From positions 1-7,349 of the forward strand of contig JAUWCW010000092.1 in NCBI GenBank assembly GCA_030609125.1: a stretch of 7,349 nt of DNA, written 5' to 3'. The notes beneath the pieces were generated by a model. The model did no database searches and was not told the DNA's origin. It saw only the letters and a list, made by a program, of their open reading frames with translations. Source of the stretch: JAUWCW01 sp030609125 [NCBI: Candidatus Rokuibacteriota bacterium] (lineage in GTDB: Bacteria; JAUVQV01). A program made the translations under genes and the position numbers. Shown here in pieces: positions 1 through 4,694 of this stretch (its first letter is position 1; the number at the start of each line of letters is the position of its first letter).

Positions 1-527
1 ACCGCCAGGTACCACCGTCCCCCGGGGGAGATGCCGGCCTTATCCCAGAGCCCCATCTCCTTCCTGTGGGTCCCCGAGTCGTCACCACGGGAAACGAACG
101 GCGCCCGGCTGGAAGCGATGGCGCCAAGCGCCTTCGCCGCCTCCTCCAGGCCCTTCACGCCGGCCGGGTCCGGTGCCGGACCGAGGATGATGAAGTCGTT
201 GTACATGACCACCCGCCGGTTGACGCCATGTCCGTCCCTCACAAACTCCTCCTCCGCCTCCCTGGCATGGACGAGCACCGCATCGACATCTCCGTTGCGT
301 CCCAGGGCCAGCGCCTTTCCGGTCCCCACGGCAATGACGTCCACCTTGACGCCGTACTTCTCCTCGAAGGGAGGATGAAGGGCCTCAAGGAGCCCCGAGT
401 TGTCCGTGCTCGTGGTCGTCGCCAGCCGAAGCCGCCCGCCCCCGGACACCTCACCGGGAAGACACATCACGGGGAGAACAAGCAACAGCACAAGGGCGGG
501 AATGATGTTCTTTTTTCGATCCTTCAT
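1..527 (-). CDS. tupA: Tungstate ABC transporter substrate-binding protein TupA (C-terminus cut by window edge)
   Basis: This is the periplasmic binding protein that captures tungstate and delivers it to the TupB/TupC importer. The frame opens at an ATG at 525-527 and stays open for 175 codons to the window edge, so the C-terminal part is missing. Residues 1-28 form a signal peptide: basic KDRKK, then a hydrophobic stretch at about 8-23. The Cys at 22 does not sit in a good lipobox, so a soluble periplasmic protein is likelier than a lipoprotein. TupA hallmarks follow: TTTSTDNSGLL at 37-47, GTGKAL at 68-73, DAVLVHA at 82-88, YNDFIILGP at 109-117 and SRGDDSGTHRKE at 146-157. The TTTS and SRGD-SGTH motifs are the oxyanion-binding segments of the TupA family and separate it from ModA. 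It is the last gene of tupBCA, 29 bases after tupC, with only a weak ribosome-binding site. Specificity for tungstate over molybdate is inferred from family membership. Confidence 0.95.
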   Translation of the reverse strand, partial: MKDRKKNIIPALVLLLVLPVMCLPGEVSGGGRLRLATTTSTDNSGLLEALHPPFEEKYGVKVDVIAVGTGKALALGRNGDVDAVLVHAREAEEEFVRDGHGVNRRVVMYNDFIILGPAPDPAGVKGLEEAAKALGAIASSRAPFVSRGDDSGTHRKEMGLWDKAGISPGGRWYLA

Positions 528-556
528 GGGTTGTCGGGGAGGGTTCCAGGTGTTGG

Positions 557-1567
557 TCAAAGAAGCCTGCAGGCGTCGGGGGCGATGTCCAGATAGACCT
601 TTTCTCCCAGGGCAAGGCCTTCCCTCTCGACGACCCCGCGGGAGACAAGCAGAGTGAAGCGCTCCCCGGCATCGACCTCTACCCGCACTCCGCCGTTCTC
701 CACTGTCAGGGCAGCCACCTTCCCCTCGAAACGGTTGGCGCACTCCCCCGCCGGGTCCCTCGAGAGCACGATTCCCTCCTCCTCCACGCCCACGCAGGAC
801 ACCCCTTCCCCCGCGCTCTTGCCGAGGCTGAAGACTGCGCGGCCCGTGTCAAAACGCGGCGTCCCCCCTCTCTCGACGATCCGGCCGCGAAAGAAGTTTC
901 TCACGGGAGCGGTCGTGATTCTCCCTTCGCTGATAAAGAGCCTCTTCTCCGCGAGGCGCCCGGCCTGGGCGAGGTCGTGCGTGCTGAAGATGATCGTCCG
1001 GTTCTCCGCTGCAAGACCGAGAATCACCTCCTCCAGGAGCCGCACGCTGGACGCATCGATGTTGGCCGTGGGCTCGTCGAAAAGGATGACCTTCGGGTTC
1101 ACCGCCAGCGCTCTCGCCACGGCCACCCGCTGGATCTCCCCTCCCGACAGCTCTTCTGCACGCCTCTCGCCGAAGCCGCCGAGACCGACCATGGCGAGGG
1201 CCTTTTCGGCTTTTCCGGCCCTCTCGCCTCGCGGGACCCCTCTTATTTTCATTCCAAAGCTCACATTAGAAGCCACCGTACCGCGGAAGAGGTACGGACT
1301 CTGGTGCACCAGGGTCACCTCCCGCCTCATCTTCCTCCTCCAGCCCGAATCGCCGGTCATCCGCCCCCCGTAGGAGACGCTGCCGCCGCTGGGCACGGCC
1401 AGGCCGGCCAGGAGGTTCAGGAGGACGCTCTTGCCCGCTCCGTTGGGACCGACCAGCGCGTGGACCCGTCCCCCCTCCAGTTCGAGACTGGGGACGTGCA
1501 GCACTCTCCTGCCCCCCAATTCGAGGCTCACCTCCTCCAACCGGTACAGCACCCTCTCCCGCTTCAT
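557..1567 (-). CDS. tupC: Tungstate ABC transporter ATP-binding protein TupC with C-terminal TOBE/MOP-like extension
   Basis: This 336-residue protein is the cytoplasmic ATPase that drives tungstate import through TupB. The ABC elements appear in order: Walker A GPNGAGKS at 40-47, Q-loop Gln near 89, signature LSGGE at 140-144 followed by QRVAVARALA, Walker B ILFDEP at 161-166, and the H-loop His in STHD near 197. After about residue 220 there is a further domain of roughly 115 residues ending in beta-rich sequence (RFEGKVAALTVENGG, then GLALGEKVYLDI). It resembles the TOBE/MOP fold that binds oxyanions in ModC-type ATPases. Many TupC proteins are shorter, so this domain could let the transporter sense intracellular oxyanion; that role is inferred. 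The ATG overlaps the tupB stop codon (ATGA), which implies translational coupling. Confidence 0.93.
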   Translation of the reverse strand: MKRERVLYRLEEVSLELGGRRVLHVPSLELEGGRVHALVGPNGAGKSVLLNLLAGLAVPSGGSVSYGGRMTGDSGWRRKMRREVTLVHQSPYLFRGTVASNVSFGMKIRGVPRGERAGKAEKALAMVGLGGFGERRAEELSGGEIQRVAVARALAVNPKVILFDEPTANIDASSVRLLEEVILGLAAENRTIIFSTHDLAQAGRLAEKRLFISEGRITTAPVRNFFRGRIVERGGTPRFDTGRAVFSLGKSAGEGVSCVGVEEEGIVLSRDPAGECANRFEGKVAALTVENGGVRVEVDAGERFTLLVSRGVVEREGLALGEKVYLDIAPDACRLL

Positions 1568-2256
1568 CGCACGGCAGCCCCCATGACCCGAACCCCCACG
1601 TTTACGCCCAGGGCAAGCAGAATGAGAACGATCCCGAGTCCCATGCCGAGACCGAATTCTCCACGGCTTGTTTCCAGGGCGATGGCGGTGGACATGGTTC
1701 TGGTGTAGTGGGCGATGTTGCCGCCCACCATCACCGCCGACCCGACCTCCGTGACGACTCTGCCGAACCCCGCCGCCACGGCGGCGAGGAGAACGTATCT
1801 GCCCTCCACGAGAACAACCACGGCCGCCTGCAGCGGGCCCGCCCCGAGGGTCCTGGCGGTCTCGACCGCCCTCGGATCCAGGGCCCTCAGACCCGCTATG
1901 GCCATGGCCGTTACGATGGGCAGGGCCAGAATGAACTCACCCGCCACGATGGCCCCGGGGGTGTGGAGAAGCCCGAGAAAACCCAGGGGTCCGCGACGCG
2001 AGAGAAAGGCGTAGACAAGAAGCCCCACGGCCACGGTGGGAAGGGCCATGAGTGTGTTGAAGACCGTCACAATCAGTTCCCGCCCCGCGAATCTGCGCGA
2101 AGCGACAACTGCCGCCACGGGAAAGCCCACGGCCGCCGCGAGCACGGTGGCGGTCAGCGAGACACCCAGCGTGAGCCCGACGATTTCCCAGAACTCATGG
2201 TCGAAGCCGAGAATGAGTGCCAGGGCCGATCTCAAGCCGTCCAGAAGAAACTGCAT
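1564..2256 (-). CDS. tupB: Tungstate ABC transporter permease TupB
   Basis: This 230-residue inner-membrane permease forms the tungstate channel. Hydrophobic segments lie at about 24-48, 61-86, 101-124, 154-178 and 203-226. The cytoplasmic EAA-type loop that docks the ATPase is ETARTLGAGPLQA at about 132-144. The stretch GFGRVVTEVGSAVMVGGNI at about 163-181 and the following TRTMSTAI are typical of TupB-type permeases. I chose the ATG at 2256 because it begins the family-like MQFLLDGL and is preceded by a GAAGAAGG ribosome-binding site. The frame stays open up to 2358, but those 34 extra codons lie inside the leader's terminator and aptamer and do not look like a permease. It is the first gene of the operon, with its leader at 2313-2444. 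Confidence 0.94.
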   Translation of the reverse strand: MQFLLDGLRSALALILGFDHEFWEIVGLTLGVSLTATVLAAAVGFPVAAVVASRRFAGRELIVTVFNTLMALPTVAVGLLVYAFLSRRGPLGFLGLLHTPGAIVAGEFILALPIVTAMAIAGLRALDPRAVETARTLGAGPLQAAVVVLVEGRYVLLAAVAAGFGRVVTEVGSAVMVGGNIAHYTRTMSTAIALETSRGEFGLGMGLGIVLILLALGVNVGVRVMGAAVR

Positions 2257-2312
2257 CGTCTGCCTTCTTCCGCCCTCGGTCGCTGCAGGGATCAAGGCCC
2301 GGAAAGGCAGGC

Positions 2313-2342
2313 AAAAAAAGAAGCACCCGTGCGGATGCCTCT
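2313..2342 (-). terminator. Intrinsic terminator in the tupB leader (riboswitch expression platform)
   Basis: On the minus strand, AGAGGCAUCC (2342-2333) pairs with GGGUGCUUCU (2328-2319) around a GCAC loop. The stem has ten pairs, two of them wobbles, and runs straight into a U tract (seven Us, 2319-2313). It ends 56 bases before the tupB ATG, so it can only act as an attenuator. Its loop and the first three bases of its 3' arm (GCACGGG, 2332-2326) are exactly complementary to CCCGUGC at 2365-2359. That gives a competing antiterminator helix of seven Watson-Crick pairs. The two structures cannot coexist. Confidence 0.85.
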
Positions 2343-2345
2343 GCG

Positions 2346-2444
2346 ATCTCCTTTCCAAGCACGGGAGGCGACACCGTTTCCAGCGTCACCCTTTGGCTTT
2401 CTTCCCTGGGTCTGTCGGTCCTTTAGGAACGAAAGCTCGGAGAC
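2346..2444 (-). promoter_or_regulatory. Candidate Moco/Tuco-type riboswitch aptamer upstream of tupB
   Basis: The leader RNA folds into a closed multi-helix element. P1 is GUCUCC (2444-2439) with GGAGAU (2351-2346). P2 is GCUUUC (2436-2431) with GAAAGC (2401-2396), extended by UUCC/GGAA past one bulged G. A long hairpin pairs GGGUGACGCUG (2391-2381) with CGGUGUCGCCU (2376-2366) under a GAAA tetraloop: 11 pairs, several wobbled, as in a conserved RNA. Unpaired blocks CUCCGAGC, CCUAAAGGACC, CAGGGAAG, GCCUCCCG and GGAAAGG resemble the core of the molybdenum-cofactor riboswitch family, which also uses a GNRA tetraloop. The gene it controls, a tungstate importer, is an expected target. Bound cofactor would free the terminator and shut uptake off. 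The pairing and layout are seen directly; the family name comes from memory of the consensus and needs a covariance-model search. Confidence 0.68.
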
Positions 2445-2450
2445 ATCCCT

Positions 2451-2479
2451 CTTGTAGCAACAGCGAAGGGCGATGTCAA
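2451..2479 (-). promoter_or_regulatory. Sigma70-type promoter of the tupBCA operon
   Basis: On the minus strand a perfect -35 box TTGACA (2479-2474) is separated by 17 bases from a -10 box TACAAG (2456-2451, four of six consensus bases). The expected start point, six to eight bases further on, falls at about 2442-2444. That is the first base or so of the P1 helix of the riboswitch, so the transcript would begin at the aptamer with almost no spacer and carry a leader of about 188 bases. Confidence 0.72.
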
Positions 2480-2630
2480 GGCGCTTTTCCCGGGCGCCTT
2501 TCTCGTGCGCGATGCCCGTCGGAATCCCCTGCGCGGCACCTCTAAAAGGATGTTGCAAATGCACACCGAATTCCTTTAAGGTAATGTTGACTACTTAAAA
2601 GCTGAACCGCCACCGGCACGGGAGGAGCAG
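2480..2630 (+). promoter_or_regulatory. Divergent spacer in front of the ahpD-like/arsS pair, weak promoter candidate
   Basis: This stretch lies between the tup promoter and the start of the plus-strand operon and has no gene. Its right half is an AT-rich island in GC-rich surroundings. A weak promoter can be drawn: TTGCAA (2553-2558), 16 bases, TTTAAG (2575-2580). An imperfect dyad, CTTTAAG (2574-2580) and CTTAAAAG (2594-2601), flanks a 13-base centre and could be an operator for a metal or arsenic regulator. Neither is convincing by itself. Confidence 0.3.
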
Positions 2631-2963
2631 ATGGAATCCTATTATGACCCCAAGGATCTTGGACGCTTTCAGGAGATAGGCAAAGAGGCTCCGGAGCTGG
2701 CCCGGAAGTTTTTTGACTACTACGGAGCCGTCTTCGCGGAGGGGGAACTGACGGAGAGGGAAAAGTCCCTCATCGCCCTCGCCGTCGCCCACGCCATCCA
2801 GTGTCCCTACTGCATCGACGCCTATGCACAGGCATGTCTCGAGAAAGGGAGCAACCCGGCCGAGATGACCGAGGCGGTACACGTCGCCACCGCCATCAGG
2901 GGCGGCGCCTCCCTGGTTCACGGCATTCAGATGCGCAAGGCCGTGGAGAAGCTCTCCCTCTGA
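2631..2963 (+). CDS. AhpD-like carboxymuconolactone decarboxylase-family protein, arsenosugar/ArsS-associated
   Basis: This 110-residue protein has the all-helical AhpD/CMD fold. The redox motif is CPYC at 58-61 inside IALAVAHAIQCPYCIDAY, preceded by Glu43 in TEREKS, which matches the position of the AhpD catalytic Glu. AhpD itself has a His four residues after the second Cys; here that position is Tyr65, so peroxidase chemistry by the AhpD mechanism is uncertain. Small proteins of this subtype ('arsenosugar biosynthesis-associated peroxidase-like') are regularly encoded next to arsS, and here arsS follows 46 bases downstream. It may act as a thiol-disulfide partner that keeps ArsS or an arsenical reduced; that is inferred. 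The ATG has a strong GGAGGAG ribosome-binding site at 2621-2627. Confidence 0.88.
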   Translation: MESYYDPKDLGRFQEIGKEAPELARKFFDYYGAVFAEGELTEREKSLIALAVAHAIQCPYCIDAYAQACLEKGSNPAEMTEAVHVATAIRGGASLVHGIQMRKAVEKLSL

Positions 2964-3009
2964 GGGAAAGACAGGGGTCTTCCGGCACAACTTGTCACGC
3001 GGGAGAAAC

Positions 3010-3963
3010 GTGGAATCATTTTCCGCCACACTCGAAGGGCACGGCCTGACGCTCCGCCGGGACAGAACCGCCACGCTCCAGGTGAACGTCGGCCTCCTCT
3101 GCAACCAGACCTGCCGCCACTGCCATCTCGATGCCGGGCCGGGACGCACGGAGTCCATGTCCCGGCGCACCGTCGACGAGGTCGTCGCCTATGCCGGCCG
3201 CTGCGGCTTCGATTGCGTCGACATCACCGGCGGCGCTCCCGAGCTCCTACCCGATCTCGACCGTCTCATGGAGGGGATGGCGCCGCTTTGCCGGAAGCTC
3301 ATGCTGCGAACCAACCTCACCGCCCTCGAGGGCCCCGATCTTGAGGCGCTCATCGACCGGTGCCGCCGGCTGGGCGTGACCCTCGTCGCCTCCTTCCCCT
3401 CCCTCAGCGCAAACCAGGCCGACGCACAACGGGGCAGGGGCGTCTGGGAAAAGAGCGTGCGGATGCTCAGAACCCTGAACCGGACCGGGTACGGCCGGAA
3501 CGACACCGGGCTCGAGCTCAATCTCGTGGTCAACCCCGCCGGCGCCTTCATGCCTCCCGGGCAGTGCGGGCTCGAGGCACGCTACCGGCGCGACCTTCTG
3601 CGCCGCTGGGGGATAAGCTTCACCAGCCTCTACTCCTTCGCCAACGTTCCTCTCGGGAGATTCAGGCGCTGGCTGCTCAGCTCCGGGAACTACGACCAGT
3701 ACCTGGAAAAGCTGTCCGGAAGCTTCAACCCGGACACAATTTCGAGTCTGATGTGCCGGAGCCTGGTCTCTGTTTCCTGGGAGGGTCTTCTCTACGACTG
3801 CGATTTCAACCAGGCCGCCGGCCTGAGCTACGGCGGCTCACCAACCCACGTCACCAGTCAATCCGCGGCTCCCCCGGCCGGAAAACCCGTGGCGGTGGGC
3901 GACCACTGCTACGCCTGCACCGCCGGAACCGGCTTCACCTGAGGCGGCTCCCTCGCCGCCTAG
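3010..3963 (+). CDS. arsS: Radical SAM/Cys-rich protein ArsS, probable selenoprotein (in-frame TGA at 3940 read as Sec)
   Basis: ArsS enzymes are reported to use a radical SAM 4Fe-4S cluster to join methylated arsenic to 5'-deoxyadenosine, an early step towards arsenosugars. The cluster motif is C31-x3-C35-x2-C38 in LLCNQTCRHCHLDAG. The C-terminal DUF3641 region shows LELNLVVNPAGAFMPP, SFANVPLGRFRRWL, LMCRSL and LYDCDFNQ, then HCYACTAGTGFT. The next codon is TGA. Reading through it gives U-G-G-S-L-A-A and a TAG at 3961, matching the family tail CTAG..SC-GG, with Sec at the Cys position (residue 311 of 317). The family is known to include selenocysteine members. I prefer the GTG at 3010, which has GGGAG four bases upstream and fits the usual N-terminus. 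A TTG at 2992 would add six residues. If TGA is a stop, the protein lacks its last conserved residue. The enzyme identity is firm; Sec is strongly suggested. Confidence 0.88.
3940..3942 (+). other. Putative selenocysteine codon (UGA) of arsS
   Basis: The TGA is in frame with arsS and replaces the Cys codon of the conserved C-terminal tail. Only six sense codons separate it from the TAG at 3961-3963, and they encode GGSLAA, in keeping with the family ending. A single base change (TGA from TGC or TGT) could also produce this, but the hairpin just downstream favours decoding as Sec. Decoding would require SelA, SelB, SelC and SelD, none of which is in this window. Confidence 0.75.
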
Positions 3964-3972
3964 GCAGGCGGC
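3955..3972 (+). promoter_or_regulatory. Candidate bacterial SECIS hairpin at the 3' end of arsS
   Basis: GCCGCCU (3955-3961) pairs with AGGCGGC (3966-3972), seven pairs around the loop AGGC. The stem begins 12 bases after the UGA and the loop begins 20 bases after it. The second loop base is G. These properties fit the published bacterial SECIS model: apical loop about 16-37 bases from UGA, and a G among the first two loop bases. There is no G-U at the E. coli fdhF position. The same GCCGCC arm can instead pair with GGCGGC at 3943-3948 right after the UGA. No U tract follows, so this is not an intrinsic terminator. Confidence 0.6.
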
Positions 3973-3990
3973 ACGTCTCGGCGCCGACGA

Positions 3991-4686
3991 TCAACGTTCC
4001 CCCGTCAGCCTCCCGTACCACCCCCGCAGCCTCTCGGGGCTCACTCCCAGCACGTAGGCCCAGGTGACAAATACATTGAGGAGTGTATTCCTCAGCGGTC
4101 CCACCTCGCGCCAGCGCCGTGAGGAGGTGGTTACCGGCGGCTCCAGGAGAGCGATCCTCCCCCGTTTGCGAAGACGCCTGATGAGTTCGTAGTCCTCCAT
4201 GAGGGGCTGTTCGGGATACCCGCCGACCTCGCGGAAGGTCCCGGTCCTCGCGAAAATGGCCTGATCCCCGAAAACGATGCCCATTCGCGCGGACCGGAAA
4301 TTGGCCGTCATGGTGATGAATCGGAAGAACGGCGTGTCTTCATCCAGTGCAAAGCTGAAGGCCCCCCCCGCCGTTTCCTCATCCTCCAGGGCCCGTTCGA
4401 CGAGCCCGTCGAACCCTTCCGGAAGCCGGGAGTCGGCGTGGAGAAAGAGTATGGCCTCCCCTCCGGCCCGGGCGGCTCCCGCGTTCATCTGCCGGGCCCT
4501 CCCCCTCCCGGAGGCGACCGTCACCGCCCCGGCGGCCCGGGCGGCATCCACCGTTCCGTCTTCGCTGCCGCCGTCGGAGACGATGACCTCCACGCCCTTT
4601 CTCCTGCGGAGGTCACCGACAAGACTCTTGATCCGCTCCTGCTCGTTCAGTGTCGGGATGACGACAGTCAGCCGTATGCCGTCCAC
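3991..4686 (-). CDS. Family 2 glycosyltransferase, rSAM/selenodomain-associated transferase 2 type
   Basis: This 231-residue GT-A-fold glycosyltransferase has no membrane anchor. It opens with LTVVIPTLNEQERI (6-19), then VSDGGSEDGT (36-45), RGRARQMNAGA (61-71), the metal-binding FLHADSRLP (81-89), FGDQAIF (139-145) and GGYPEQPLMEDYEL (155-168), whose ED carries the likely catalytic base. The sequence fits the TIGR04283-type 'rSAM/selenodomain-associated transferase 2', named for recurring near radical SAM/selenocysteine proteins such as the convergent arsS here. The sugar donor and acceptor cannot be read from the sequence; a role in glycosylating an arsenical or lipid is only a guess. It starts at GTG 4684-4686, eight bases after the oxidoreductase stop, with no clear ribosome-binding site, so coupled translation is likely. 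Its end lies 27 bases from the arsS end. Confidence 0.88.
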   Translation of the reverse strand: MDGIRLTVVIPTLNEQERIKSLVGDLRRRKGVEVIVSDGGSEDGTVDAARAAGAVTVASGRGRARQMNAGAARAGGEAILFLHADSRLPEGFDGLVERALEDEETAGGAFSFALDEDTPFFRFITMTANFRSARMGIVFGDQAIFARTGTFREVGGYPEQPLMEDYELIRRLRKRGRIALLEPPVTTSSRRWREVGPLRNTLLNVFVTWAYVLGVSPERLRGWYGRLTGER

Positions 4687-4694
4687 CGCGCCCG

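Noticed and set aside
66-596. Plus-strand open frames across the tup genes (for example 66-596, 654-1373, 1708-2457)
   Set aside because: They are antisense to tupA, tupC and tupB, whose motifs are unambiguous, and show no recognisable protein features.
2257-2358. A 34-residue N-terminal extension of TupB from an ATG at 2358
   Set aside because: The extension lies in the attenuator and aptamer, reads as non-permease sequence, and the ATG at 2256 has a ribosome-binding site and the family N-terminus.
2346-2444. The leader as a cobalamin or cyclic di-GMP riboswitch
   Set aside because: It shares short stretches such as CAGGGAAG and GGUGACGC with those classes but lacks the B12-box and the GEMM core. 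The gene context favours Moco/Tuco.
2992-3009. TTG at 2992 as the arsS start
   Set aside because: It has no ribosome-binding site, whereas the GTG at 3010 follows GGGAG and gives a more typical N-terminus; the choice is not certain.
3931-3963. arsS as a frameshifted or truncated pseudogene
   Set aside because: The frame is intact on both sides of TGA and the codons after it match the family tail in the same frame, so no shift is needed. A point nonsense mutation is possible but fits less well than Sec.
3955-3972. The GC-rich hairpin as an intrinsic terminator between the convergent operons
   Set aside because: No U tract follows on either strand; its place after the UGA suits a SECIS role better.
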